Positions 18,740-27,179 are shown, counted from the first letter of the stretch. The stretch is DNA of 64,000 bases from Pararhodonellum marinum (GCF_015354735.1 NZ_JACEFJ010000007.1:186001-250000), one strand, 5' to 3'. Program-made: numbers and translations. The notes: generated by a model from the sequence alone, not told the origin.

Positions 18740-18769
18740 TTTGTATTGCTAACCTTTGTAATATATTTG
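18740..18769 (+). promoter_or_regulatory. Candidate Bacteroidota-type promoter for the gcdH-like gene
   Basis: TTTG at 18740-18743 and TATATTTG at 18762-18769, separated by 18 bp, match the primary sigma consensus of the phylum (TTTG, about 19-21 bp, TAnnTTTG). The start codon is 44 bp downstream. The divergent kynA-like gene starts 54 bp to the left of this site, so its own promoter must overlap or lie close. Confidence 0.5.
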
Positions 18770-18812
18770 AAAGTGTAAAATTCCATTTAAAAACCCAATT
18801 AACAAAATTATT

Positions 18813-20021
18813 ATGGAAGCAGTTGAGGCGAAACATAAATCCCAGAAACAAGACCAGTTTGAAGGTGTGGATTTTTATCAGATAGATGATCTTTTGAGTG
18901 AGGAGCACAAATTGGTACGGGGTGCCATTCGGGATTTTGTCAAAAAGGAGATCTCACCCTCTATAGAACAATGGGCTCAGGATGCGCATTTTCCTTATGA
19001 GATCGTCCGCAAGTTTGGTGAGGTGGGCGCTTTTGGCCCCCAGATCCCAGAAACCTATGGAGGAGGAGGTTTGGATTACATCTCTTACGGCCTGATCATG
19101 CAGGAAATCGAAAGAGGGGATTCGGGCATGCGGTCCACAGCTTCCGTTCAGGGTTCGCTGGTGATGTATCCTATTTATAAATTCGGCTCAGAGGAACAAA
19201 GGAATAAATTCTTGCCCAAACTCGCTTCCGGAGAGATGCTTGGTTGTTTCGGACTGACCGAGCCTGACCACGGTTCCAATCCCAGCGGCATGACCACCCA
19301 TTTCAAGGACATGGGAGACCACTATCTGCTCAATGGAGCCAAAATGTGGATTTCCAATTCTCCCAAAGCGGATATCGCTGTGGTCTGGGCTAAAAATGAA
19401 GCGGGAAGAATCCATGGCTTGATTGTAGAAAGGGGTATGGAAGGGTTTTCTACACCTGAGACCCACAACAAATGGTCTTTGCGCGCTTCCTGTACAGGGG
19501 AACTGGTCTTTGATAACGTAAAGGTGCCCAAGGAAAATTTATTGCCCAATAAATCCGGTTTGGGTGCACCTTTGATGTGTCTGGATTCTGCACGCTTTGG
19601 AATTGCCTGGGGGGCGATTGGGGCTGCGATGGACTGCTATGATTCTGCACGAAGGTATGCGATGGAAAGGATACAGTTTGACAAACCTATTGCTTCCTTT
19701 CAGTTGATCCAAAAGAAATTGGCCGAGATGTTGACTGAGATCACCAAAGCCCAGCTGCTGGCATGGAAACTGGGCAAGATGATGAATGAAGGCAAAGCCA
19801 CCACTTCTCACATTTCCTTGGCCAAGCGCAACAACGTGGCCATGGCCCTGGAGATCGCAAGGGAAGCCCGTCAGATCCATGGCGGAATGGGCATCACCGG
19901 GGAGTATCCCATCATGAGACACATGATGAATCTGGAATCCGTAATCACCTACGAAGGCACCCACGATATTCATTTGCTGATCTTGGGTAATGAGATTACA
20001 GGGATTCCGGCGTTTAAGTAA
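18813..20021 (+). CDS. gcdH: Glutaryl-CoA dehydrogenase-like acyl-CoA dehydrogenase
   Basis: A 402-residue acyl-CoA dehydrogenase. FGLTEPDHGSNPSGM, MWISNSPKADIAVVWAK and the C-terminal RQIHGGMGITGEYPIMRH are near the glutaryl-CoA dehydrogenase consensus, and the catalytic Glu is in TYEGTHDIHLLILG. Glutaryl-CoA dehydrogenases oxidise and decarboxylate glutaryl-CoA to crotonyl-CoA in lysine and tryptophan breakdown. The N-terminal stretch before residue 25 is poorly conserved; the ATG at 18813 is the first in frame after the promoter. It is divergent from the tryptophan dioxygenase-like gene and ends at a strong terminator. Confidence 0.88.
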   Translation: MEAVEAKHKSQKQDQFEGVDFYQIDDLLSEEHKLVRGAIRDFVKKEISPSIEQWAQDAHFPYEIVRKFGEVGAFGPQIPETYGGGGLDYISYGLIMQEIERGDSGMRSTASVQGSLVMYPIYKFGSEEQRNKFLPKLASGEMLGCFGLTEPDHGSNPSGMTTHFKDMGDHYLLNGAKMWISNSPKADIAVVWAKNEAGRIHGLIVERGMEGFSTPETHNKWSLRASCTGELVFDNVKVPKENLLPNKSGLGAPLMCLDSARFGIAWGAIGAAMDCYDSARRYAMERIQFDKPIASFQLIQKKLAEMLTEITKAQLLAWKLGKMMNEGKATTSHISLAKRNNVAMALEIAREARQIHGGMGITGEYPIMRHMMNLESVITYEGTHDIHLLILGNEITGIPAFK

Positions 20022-20042
20022 AGTTAAATAGATTCAATTTCA

Positions 20043-20078
20043 ACCTCAGAGGTCTCCGGGACCTCTGAGGTTTTTTTG
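20043..20078 (+). terminator. Strong intrinsic terminator after gcdH-like gene
   Basis: Perfect 12-bp stem ACCTCAGAGGTC / GACCTCTGAGGT with a 5-base loop, followed by seven T residues, 22 bp after the stop codon. Confidence 0.92.
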
Positions 20079-20372
20079 CTGTAGAAGTTTTTTAACCAAA
20101 AATAGTTGAAATAAAAAAGAGATGACACATGGCTCTTTTTTGAAAATGGAGGATTGAAGGCTTAATATTTAATTGAAAGAAATACCACTTCTTTAATTGT
20201 TTAGCATTGTTAAATACCAGATGGGCCCACCTTTCTCCCCACAAAAAAACCTAGCGGATATCTTATTGAATCAAATTAAGGCAATAAAGACTTAAATTTT
20301 GTGTTTTAGAAAATACTTTATAGTTTCAAGAATTCTTTTTACTATCGAAAGCTAATTTTTATTTCCAATTTA

Positions 20373-21026
20373 ATGAAAAAAATTTTATTTACACTTGGCT
20401 TGATTTCTCTATCTTTTACCCTTATCGCCCAGCAAACCAAGTATTTTAAAGACGAATATTTATTACAGGAGATAGATGAAAAAAAGGCCAAATTCAAATT
20501 AGTGGAAACCATGAATCAGGACACTTTATTGGTCCAGACTTTCGAAATAAAAGGCGCCAAACTTCTCAGGGAAGCAAAAACCTTTCAAGGAAAAGCTGTC
20601 GGGACTTGGAAAACCTTTGATTACAATGGGAATCTCCTATCAGAGAAAAAATTTGGATCGTTGGTTTACTCCAAAACACCAATTGAGGGGCTTTTGGAAA
20701 ACAATCCGAATGGACTTGTTTGTGGTAATTGTAAAATAGCTCAGTTTCCAGGTGGTGAATCTGGACTGAATGCTTATTTGGCCTCTCAAATAAAGTATCC
20801 TAAAGAATCGAGGCAGGCGGGATCAGTTGGGACAGTTTTTATTCGATTTGTTATACATCCGGACGGTAAGGTCTCGCCTCATTCCATTTACCGAGGCGTT
20901 GATCCCTTTATTGATTTGGAAACCTGGAATCTAATTGAAAAAATGCCCAATTGGGAACCAGCTCAAGAAGATGGAAAATCAGTAGCATCCTTTAGTGTAC
21001 TTCCAGTTAGATATGCTGGCATGTGA
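20373..21026 (+). CDS. Exported protein with TonB C-terminal-like domain
   Basis: A 217-residue protein with a Sec signal peptide (residues 1-19, ending LIAQQ) in place of the usual TonB membrane anchor. Residues about 30-105 carry short MORN-like strands (FQGKAVGTWKTFDYNGNLLS). From about residue 135 the TonB C-terminal fold is recognisable: YPKESRQAGSVGTVFIRFVI, HPDGKVSPHSIYRGVDP, and WNLIEKMPNWEPAQEDGKSV. Such secreted TonB-domain proteins are common in Bacteroidota; with no anchor or Pro-rich linker it is unlikely to energise transport. Function unknown. Located between two intrinsic terminators. Confidence 0.82.
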   Translation: MKKILFTLGLISLSFTLIAQQTKYFKDEYLLQEIDEKKAKFKLVETMNQDTLLVQTFEIKGAKLLREAKTFQGKAVGTWKTFDYNGNLLSEKKFGSLVYSKTPIEGLLENNPNGLVCGNCKIAQFPGGESGLNAYLASQIKYPKESRQAGSVGTVFIRFVIHPDGKVSPHSIYRGVDPFIDLETWNLIEKMPNWEPAQEDGKSVASFSVLPVRYAGM

Positions 21027-21049
21027 TTAGAAAAGGTTTATTTGGGCTC

Positions 21050-21083
21050 AACCTTTGAGGTCCCCGAGGCCTTGAAGGTTATT
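21050..21083. terminator. Imperfect hairpin between convergent genes
   Basis: AACCTTTGAGG pairs with CCTTGAAGGTT with two mismatches and is followed by ATTATT. It lies between the convergent TonB-domain gene and response-regulator gene and may terminate either. The T run is weak. Confidence 0.45.
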
Positions 21084-21140
21084 ATTGAATCACAGAGGCG
21101 TGGTTTACCAGTAAAGCAGAGCCGTCAGGAGGATGGTTCC

Positions 21141-21740
21141 TCACCCGATTTTTCTAATCAACTCGGCTTTGGTAGAAACATCGAATGCCTGATACAATCT
21201 TTTTTGGTAACTTTTGATGGTATTGATACTGATAAACAGGCGGTCTGCTGCTTCCTGATAAGACAACCCCTCTCTTAAGGATTTCAAGATTTCATATTCC
21301 CGCTCGGAAAGGCTTATGCCGTAGTTGCTCTTGATGTACGCTTGGGAAAAATCCGTTTCCATGCGCTCAGTTTGGAATTTGTGAATCGCAAGTTCTATGG
21401 AAACTTTAAGATCTGTTTCATTAAAAGGCTTCACAATGTATCCATAAGGCAATGTATCTTTGGCCTTATCCAAAGTCATCACATCGGAATAAGCCGTCAA
21501 AAATACAAAGGGAATGAGGTGGTTTTTTCGGATCAGACGAGCTAAATCAATCCCATTCAAGGACCCTTTGATGTGGATATCCAACAAGGCCAAATCTGGA
21601 TTGAACATTGTCAGGGCATTAAGAGCTTTATCTCCATTCATGACCATTCCGACTACCTCATGGCCCAAATCCTCCAAGCTCATTTTAATTTCCTCAGCCA
21701 CCATCACTTCATCTTCCACGATCAAAATCCTCTTTTTCAT
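21141..21740 (-). CDS. Response regulator with LuxR-type DNA-binding domain
   Basis: Receiver domain at residues 1-125 with acidic pocket VEDEVMV, phosphoacceptor Asp in LALLDIHIKGSLNG, conserved Thr/Ser in FVFLTAYSD and Lys in YIVKPFNETDL. Residues about 138-199 form a LuxR/GerE helix-turn-helix: LSEREYEILKSLREGLSYQE, ADRLFISINTIKSYQKRLYQ. It is separated from the histidine kinase stop codon by one base, so the two are a co-transcribed and probably co-translated pair. Targets unknown. Confidence 0.93.
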   Translation of the reverse strand: MKKRILIVEDEVMVAEEIKMSLEDLGHEVVGMVMNGDKALNALTMFNPDLALLDIHIKGSLNGIDLARLIRKNHLIPFVFLTAYSDVMTLDKAKDTLPYGYIVKPFNETDLKVSIELAIHKFQTERMETDFSQAYIKSNYGISLSEREYEILKSLREGLSYQEAADRLFISINTIKSYQKRLYQAFDVSTKAELIRKIG

Positions 21741-21741
21741 A

Positions 21742-23649
21742 TTAAACCGGAGTTATTTTGTAATCCTTAAATTCCATCAAAACCTCGGTTCCATGTTCAT
21801 GGACTACTTTCCATGCCCCATCCAGCTGCTCGATTAGGGACTTGACCATTCGCTGACCAAAAGAGGCTTCTCTTACGTTATCAGGATCGTATCCTACCCC
21901 ATTGTCTTTGATTTGAAGTTTGAGCAATCCGGCTTTTTCCTTTAAAGTTATGTAGAGGTCTCCATCTTTTTTTTCCGGAAAAGCATACTTCAAACTATTG
22001 GTTATCAATTCATTCATGATCAGTCCCAGTGGAATTAGCGTATCGATATCCAAATTCAATTCCTCAATATCAAGGTGTAGCTTTACCTGATCATTGTGGA
22101 TGTTGTAGGTGTCAAAAAGCTCTCTGCACAATTTGATCAAATAGTCCTTGACTTTTAGCCCGGTGATGTTGTCTCTTTGGTAGAGATCCTGATGAATCAA
22201 GGCCATTGACCTTACCCTGTTTCTTCCTTCATTGATGGCATTGATAGCCATCTCATCATTGATGCTTTTGCCCTGTAGGGTAAGCAGACTGGAAATCAAT
22301 TGCAGGTTATTTTTCACCCGATGGTGGATTTCACCCAATAAAATATCCTTCTCCCCCAAAGCTTTGGCCAAATCCTTTTTTTGTCTAAGGTATTTTTTCA
22401 GGAGCATAAAAAGAATCAAACTGAGTAAGGTAAACAAGACCATGGCTGAAACCACTACGATCAGTGTCTTGTTTTTTTGACCTATGATCAGTTTGGATGC
22501 TTGATTTTCAGTGTCCAAAAGTGAAATTTTTGCTTTTTGTTCGACCAATTCAAATTTCGCATCTTTCTCTGCCAGAATTTCCGCTAAATCCCTGTTGTAA
22601 ATTGAATCTGAGATTAGTTTGTAATCTTTATAATACGCCAAAGCTTGTGAATAATTCCCTTTGGCTTCATGGGATTCAGCCAGAACCCCGTAAGCCCTCT
22701 CCTGATGGCTTAAGGATTGGGTTTCAAATCTGGTCTCCAAAATCTTTTCGGCTTGATCAATCGCATCATCATACCTTTCCAAATCATATAAAATCTGGGC
22801 CAATCCAGCCCGAGATTCACTGACGTTGTAGATGCTCGGCAAAGCCGATCTGATCTGCAATCCGGTGAGGTGATATTGCAAGGCCTCCTCCTTTTTGCCC
22901 TGCATATTTTTCAAAGACCCCATAAAATCAAAATGAAAACCAAGCCCTCTTTGGTCATTGACCAATGAATCCAGCCTCCCTTGGATTTTCAGATGGTGCT
23001 CAGCCTCTTCGAGATTGCCTTCCTCCATCAGCAAAAGGCCAAGATTGGCATGGATGCTGGCCCTTCCTAAAGTATCATCAGCGGATTCATAGAGGGCCAA
23101 GGCTTCCAGATACCTTTCATATGCCTTTTCATTTTGTCCCATATTGGCATAGAAGATGGCAAGTCCATTCACCGCACTTGCCAATTCTGATGGCATATCC
23201 CTGGGCTTGAGCAACTCATACCTTTCCAACAAGTACTTCTGGGCCTCTTCATTGTATCCCATGAACACATTCATGGCGCCTAAATAGGAATTGACAATAG
23301 CCAAATTGACAGTATCTGATTGGTTTTTGTAGTATTGATAACAAATGCCAAATTCTTTGATGCTTTGTACATAATTGCCCAGCCACCGCTCTGCCGTTGC
23401 CTGATAGCGCAAAGCCTTCATCAACAAGCTACTGTCATGTTGCACCTCCTCAAAGGCCATTAATCTTGAAGTATAGGACTTGGTTTTGGAAACATCCTCA
23501 TCCAAAGAGGTTTCAGCGGCTTCCCATAGCAATTCCATGGTTACTGAAGAAGCTGTTGTGCTGCTTAGCTTTTTATCCAAATTTTCTAGGGTGCTTTCTG
23601 ATTGAAAAATGAATAAAAAACAGCCTAATAATTGCCAGATAGCGCTCAT
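21742..23649 (-). CDS. TPR-containing HisKA_2-type sensor histidine kinase
   Basis: A 635-residue membrane histidine kinase. A signal-like N-terminus (residues 1-16) leads into a periplasmic array of tetratricopeptide repeats (about residues 60-340; for example ANLGLLLMEEGNLEEAEHHL). A coiled segment and one membrane helix (about 393-415, LIVVVSAMVLFTLLSLILF) follow. The cytosolic part has the H-box EIHHRVKNNLQLISSLL of the HisKA_2 class and a HATPase domain with N-box LGLIMNELITNSLKYAF and GVGYDPDN. The ligand or partner sensed by the TPR domain is unknown. Cognate regulator gene lies directly downstream. Confidence 0.92.
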   Translation of the reverse strand: MSAIWQLLGCFLFIFQSESTLENLDKKLSSTTASSVTMELLWEAAETSLDEDVSKTKSYTSRLMAFEEVQHDSSLLMKALRYQATAERWLGNYVQSIKEFGICYQYYKNQSDTVNLAIVNSYLGAMNVFMGYNEEAQKYLLERYELLKPRDMPSELASAVNGLAIFYANMGQNEKAYERYLEALALYESADDTLGRASIHANLGLLLMEEGNLEEAEHHLKIQGRLDSLVNDQRGLGFHFDFMGSLKNMQGKKEEALQYHLTGLQIRSALPSIYNVSESRAGLAQILYDLERYDDAIDQAEKILETRFETQSLSHQERAYGVLAESHEAKGNYSQALAYYKDYKLISDSIYNRDLAEILAEKDAKFELVEQKAKISLLDTENQASKLIIGQKNKTLIVVVSAMVLFTLLSLILFMLLKKYLRQKKDLAKALGEKDILLGEIHHRVKNNLQLISSLLTLQGKSINDEMAINAINEGRNRVRSMALIHQDLYQRDNITGLKVKDYLIKLCRELFDTYNIHNDQVKLHLDIEELNLDIDTLIPLGLIMNELITNSLKYAFPEKKDGDLYITLKEKAGLLKLQIKDNGVGYDPDNVREASFGQRMVKSLIEQLDGAWKVVHEHGTEVLMEFKDYKITPV

Positions 23650-23815
23650 ATAAAATATTTACTAAAGGATATCCCAATTACAAACCCCAACAAAACTGCC
23701 GCAGCCAAAACCAAGGGGCTCATTTAAAATTAATGATTTTTTCATTTTGATAAAATACAAAACAACATTTTGTATATCGATTAAACTAAAACAATTGTAT
23801 TGCATCTTATCTCCT

Positions 23816-23965
23816 TCACTTGAGTTGTTGCTTTTTTGTCTGGTTTTTGGAATGTGCGTCTTTAAGGCGACGGTCGATATCCCACAGCTCTTTGCAGACC
23901 TCCCACAATACCAGGTTCTGTTGAATGGCCAATTGGATAAAAGGGAGTCCGTTCGATTTCTTCAT
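23816..23965 (-). CDS. Possible small protein, 49 residues
   Basis: Short frame beginning with an ATG (MKKSNGLPFIQLAIQQN), with an in-frame stop codon only a few codons upstream, and ending in a Lys/Gln-rich tail (KKQQLK). The predicted product is amphipathic helical, with Trp residues (LVLWEVCKELWDI) and no signal peptide. It lies 61 bp downstream of the 2TM protein gene on the same strand, so it could be the second gene of that unit. No homologue is known to me; coding status is unproven. Confidence 0.33.
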   Translation of the reverse strand: MKKSNGLPFIQLAIQQNLVLWEVCKELWDIDRRLKDAHSKNQTKKQQLK

Positions 23966-24025
23966 AGCGTTTGTTTACATAAACATCATTTTTTGGGACA
24001 ACCATATCAAAGGAATGGGGAGAAA

Positions 24026-24340
24026 CTAAAATTCCAGGTCTCTTTTGATGTTTTCATTAAAGGAATCCTCAGGTTTAAAATTGAGGTCTATGGAGAAGGC
24101 CTCATCCAGATCTTTCAGAATAAATACCAATCCTAAAGAAAGGAGCGCTACCAGAGTGCCGAGATACATCCATTGGACATACATCAATACCATACCTATA
24201 ATGGCCATTCCATACAAGGCAAGGCACCTTCTTTTTAGGTAGAAATTGCTTTTCTTAATGATTGGAGCAACTTTGATTTTTTTGGCAGCTTTTTCTTCGG
24301 TAACTACTGCTCTTTTTTGAAGTACAATGACATTTTCCAT
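24026..24340 (-). CDS. Small two-helix membrane protein
   Basis: A 104-residue protein. A basic N-terminal 40 residues (KAAKKIKVAPIIKKSNFYLKRR in pieces) precede two adjacent hydrophobic helices (about 41-58 and 60-75), and the C-terminal 30 residues are acidic (DLDEAFSIDLN, PEDSFNENI). The layout resembles small 2TM proteins frequently found in Bacteroidota, but I can assign no function. It stands between the kinase gene and a long intergenic region; a possible 49-residue frame follows it. Confidence 0.65.
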   Translation of the reverse strand: MENVIVLQKRAVVTEEKAAKKIKVAPIIKKSNFYLKRRCLALYGMAIIGMVLMYVQWMYLGTLVALLSLGLVFILKDLDEAFSIDLNFKPEDSFNENIKRDLEF

Positions 24341-24832
24341 GATTCTAGTGGTTTTGTTTGATGATCAAATTTGCAGGATTCTAAGGGTAATAAATACACC
24401 CGAACGGGTGAAAATGAGCACTTTGTAAATAAAAAAAATGGGATTAAGAAGACGGCTTACTGCCGTAAGTAAGGCATATCGAGGAAAAGAAGGTGGACTT
24501 GAAAATCCGTTAAAAGGTAAATGCTGGTAAATCCAGATGGATTGAGTAACAAAAGCATTTTCCCCGGATGAAAACCCGGGGAGATTTAAATCTGTGATAA
24601 AGAAAAAATCCCAAAAGGATTTTAGGGAATTGCAAGGGAAGCGAGGGTGAGTATTTGTTCAGCGGAAAGAAAAAAGAAGTGCCAAGCTAGCCCGATACCG
24701 AAATGAATCAGCATTCAACCTCCTTCTAGATTTGAATACCGAGCTCCTTTACCAAATAGCCTATGCTTAGATATCAATTAACCCGGAATAGAAATTATTT
24801 GAAAAATTCATTTTTGAAATTGACAATTGACA
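24341..24832. other. Long intergenic stretch with a GC-rich hairpin
   Basis: About 490 bp with no supportable gene. It contains a short stem CTTACT/AGTAAG near 24459-24475 and a hairpin CCCCGG-loop-CCGGGG at 24562-24581, standing out as GC-rich in AT-rich surroundings. Confidence 0.45.
24561..24582. repeat. GC-rich palindromic hairpin
   Basis: TCCCCGG and CCGGGGA flank the 8-base loop ATGAAAAC. The loop is similar in style to the palindromes of the composite element near 27.8 kb (for example CCATGGATT-gaa-ATCCATGG), which suggests a solitary REP-like unit. Not followed by a T run, so not a standard terminator. Confidence 0.4.
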
Positions 24833-24952
24833 TCAGCTACATTGGCCCAATAAAAACCAGATCAGGATAAAAATCAGAATGGTACTCAAGCATCCCCCGC
24901 CTAGTTTATACGCTCCATACCCGGCAAGTAATCCTTTAAATAATTTGTTCAT
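24833..24952 (-). CDS. Small glycine-rich membrane protein, 39 residues
   Basis: ATG-initiated frame of 39 codons, read directly from the minus strand: basic start MNKLFKGLLAGYGAYKLGGG, then CLSTILIFILIWFLLGQCS and stop. The Gly-rich hinge followed by a single strongly hydrophobic helix of about 16 residues is the pattern of genuine small membrane proteins rather than chance translation. It has no visible operon partner; flanks are AT-rich. Function unknown. Confidence 0.55.
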   Translation of the reverse strand: MNKLFKGLLAGYGAYKLGGGCLSTILIFILIWFLLGQCS

Positions 24953-25495
24953 GGTTGTGTTTTTTTGATTGATATTTCCTTAAATGTCCCTGAAATAAAT
25001 TTCGGCAATTTAGTCATACGAAATTGGCTTTTTTTACACAAATTCCCTTTTGGTTTGCATGATTATTATCTTCCTGCTTTTAAGAGAAAAACTCCCTTGT
25101 AGGCCTTTTTCAGATAAAGACCATATTTTAATACTTGCCTGAAGGCGATTTCCAATCAAGGAGCAGGAGTTTTTTACCACATAGTTCCATAGTTCAACTA
25201 GTAGTTTTAAAAAAACAACCCTTCTGAAATTAAGTGATTAAAAAATATGTGTTCTGTGTGCCTCATGTGGTAAACTTTTTTTATAGGAAAATCGCCGTTT
25301 AATTGAAAAACCAAAAGAAATCTGTCCCAGAATTAAAAAAAAATCCAATAACGTGTAATATTCGTGCCATTTAAGGTACAAACTAATTGAACGTTGATTT
25401 ATTTTCTTTCGAAATAGTCAAATTAGGTTCTGGAAGTGAAATCAATCAGGTCTCACGAAAAGTTCATCAATAGCATTGCATGTTGTAAAGGGCAA
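24953..25495. other. Intergenic stretch holding a MITE-like repeat
   Basis: About 540 bp without a gene upstream of the ECF sigma factor gene. It contains the short inverted-repeat element at 25176-25274, described separately. No promoter consensus was identified with confidence. Confidence 0.45.
25176..25274. repeat. MITE-like element, copy 1
   Basis: Begins ACCACATAGTTCCATAGTTC and ends with CTCATGTGGTAAA, so the ends are imperfect inverted repeats. The same ends bound a second element at 54238-54404. The interior (about 60 bp) is AT-rich and non-coding and not the same in the two copies. Interpreted as a non-autonomous mobile or REP-like element. Confidence 0.6.
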
Positions 25496-25999
25496 ATGAA
25501 TAAAAAAGAAACCCTATTTCATAAAATTACCAAAGAATCTCAGGATAGCATTTTCAGAATCTGCTTGTCCTTTGTAGGCAGGTCGGAAGATCTGAATGAC
25601 CTCAAGCAGGATATCTATCTACAAATCTGGAAATCGATGGATCAATTCCGGGGAGAAAGCACCTGGAAAACCTACATCTTCAGAATTGCCTACAATACTG
25701 CCATCAAATACAAAAGCAGGCAAAAGCCATCAACCCCACTTCCTGAAAACTACATCAACAAGGCGGAAGAACCATTCCAAACTCAAGGGGAAAAGTCTTT
25801 AGAGCTGGATTTGCTGCATAAATGCATTCAAAAATTGGCTGAAGGAGACAGGCTGTTGGTTTCCTTTATGCTAGAGGATCTCACCTACAAGGAAATTGCA
25901 GACGTACTTCAACTGGAAGTCAACCATGTGGGTGTCAAAATCAACCGTGTGAAAAGAAAATTAGCCAAGTTAATCGAATCCGAAAATGGAAAATCTTGA
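25496..25999 (+). CDS. ECF-type RNA polymerase sigma factor
   Basis: About 167 residues with the two ECF domains. Region 2: DSIFRICLSFVGRSEDLNDL, then KQDIYLQIWKSMDQFRGEST and WKTYIFRIAYNTAIKY, the -10 recognition helix. Region 4: LAEGDRLLVSFMLEDLTYKE, IADVLQLEVNHVGVKINRVK. The ATG at 25496, preceded by AAAGGGC, is chosen over a GTG at 25436 because the extra 20 residues do not match the family. The downstream membrane-protein gene starts inside this gene (14-bp overlap), as often seen for sigma/anti-sigma pairs. Confidence 0.9.
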   Translation: MNKKETLFHKITKESQDSIFRICLSFVGRSEDLNDLKQDIYLQIWKSMDQFRGESTWKTYIFRIAYNTAIKYKSRQKPSTPLPENYINKAEEPFQTQGEKSLELDLLHKCIQKLAEGDRLLVSFMLEDLTYKEIADVLQLEVNHVGVKINRVKRKLAKLIESENGKS

Positions 26000-26576
26000 A
26001 AATTTAAAAAACCTATGGAAGTCTCAAAAAGACCTGGCCAACATTGATCCCCGAGAGATTCAGCAAAGGGTGAAAACGGAGCACCTGAAAATGTTGTTGG
26101 TCAATGTCCTATTGACCCTCGCGATGGGATCTAGCCTAGTCATGATTATCATGATCATGATTCAGTTCACTGACAGATCATGGCTATTTTATTCGAGTCT
26201 TGGGTTGATGGGTTTGTTGCTGTTGCTTTTTATGATAGGGATGTGGGGAGGAGTTTCCCTCTCCAAAAGCTCAGCCTTGGAGAATCCATCACTTTATTTA
26301 ACCAAGCAACTCAAAAAAATCAAAATCAGGCGATACATGTTGGCTTATGGCACCCCGGCATTTCTATTCTTGATGTACCTCTCCTTTATGTTGTTTCTTG
26401 CGGATGTGCTCAAAGGTGCACATCCACTTTTCCACACCATGACTTATATTTTTGTCATTGGATTTTTTGTGTTTATGGGGATTTTTGCCCGATATCGAAG
26501 TCAAAAATCCCTCGCATCCAACCAAGAAATCCAAAATAAACTTATAGGCTGGTTAAAGGATCTTCAAAATCCATAA
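25986..26576 (+). CDS. Four-helix membrane protein, possible anti-sigma factor
   Basis: A 196-residue protein. The cytosolic N-terminus (about 1-35, LENLKNLWKSQKDLANIDPR) is followed by two helices (about 36-58 and 66-90), a cytosolic loop with KKIKIRRYM, and two further helices (about 120-140 and 147-165). Start codon overlaps the sigma factor gene, implying coupled translation. In Bacteroidota, membrane proteins in this position often sequester the sigma factor through the N-terminal segment; here that is inferred from context only, since there is no zinc-binding ZAS motif. Confidence 0.65.
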   Translation: MENLENLKNLWKSQKDLANIDPREIQQRVKTEHLKMLLVNVLLTLAMGSSLVMIIMIMIQFTDRSWLFYSSLGLMGLLLLLFMIGMWGGVSLSKSSALENPSLYLTKQLKKIKIRRYMLAYGTPAFLFLMYLSFMLFLADVLKGAHPLFHTMTYIFVIGFFVFMGIFARYRSQKSLASNQEIQNKLIGWLKDLQNP

Positions 26577-26582
26577 ATCCAA

Positions 26583-26822
26583 TCAATGATTACGCAAGGC
26601 TTGGATAAGCTCCTCCTTGGTCATCCTGCTCCTGCCAGGAATATCGACTTTTTTCGCCTGCTCATAAAGCGCTGATTTGGTACAGTATTCATAGGGTGTG
26701 GAATTGAATTCCGGACGATCGGTATTGGCAATCCGGGCCGCTTTTTCTTTGCTCATGCCTTGTTCCCGAAGGGCTTCATATTGGGATTCGTTTTTGATTT
26801 TGGGTTTTGCTTGCTTTGCCAT
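26583..26822 (-). CDS. Small basic protein with Rho_N/SAP-like C-terminus
   Basis: A 79-residue, Lys-rich protein without signal peptide. N-terminal half: SQYEALREQGMSKEKAARIA, which looks like a small helical motif. C-terminal half: LYEQAKKVDIPGRSRMTKEE then LIQALRNH, the helix-extended loop-helix of Rho N-terminal-like or SAP-like nucleic acid-binding domains. Probably a nucleic acid-binding accessory or stress protein. It converges with the putative anti-sigma gene. Confidence 0.7.
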   Translation of the reverse strand: MAKQAKPKIKNESQYEALREQGMSKEKAARIANTDRPEFNSTPYEYCTKSALYEQAKKVDIPGRSRMTKEELIQALRNH

Positions 26823-27179
26823 GTTGTTTTTGGTTATGGATTAAAAAAACTTTTAAGGGTTAAACGCTTTCTTGAATATAGTCTAGCTTATTCTATTTCA
26901 TAAATAATACCATTTTTTTTTGTCTTATTTATATGCTAAATTTAATTTATGTATCTATTTATTGATAGATCTACCAAAATAGAAGGTAAAAATTCTACAT
27001 GATGCACCATTTCTTCCACATACCGATACCGGGAAAGTGGTTCAAGAGCATTAAATAAGACTGCCAATAAAAATTATAAAGCTTGCACCTATTTTGCACA
27101 AAAAAATGAAGCGGTAAAGGGAAAGGCCTTACCTAAGGATTGGATAAAACGGATATCTTAAACTAAAATCAGCTATAAA
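26823..27179. other. Intergenic stretch between divergent genes
   Basis: About 357 bp, markedly AT-rich (poly-T and TTATTTAT runs), between the Rho_N-like and lipoprotein genes. No gene, repeat or convincing promoter pair seen. Confidence 0.4.

Noticed and set aside
23747-24136. 129-codon plus-strand frame near the 2TM protein gene
   Set aside because: Overlaps the 3' part of the more plausible membrane-protein gene on the other strand and shows no protein-like features.
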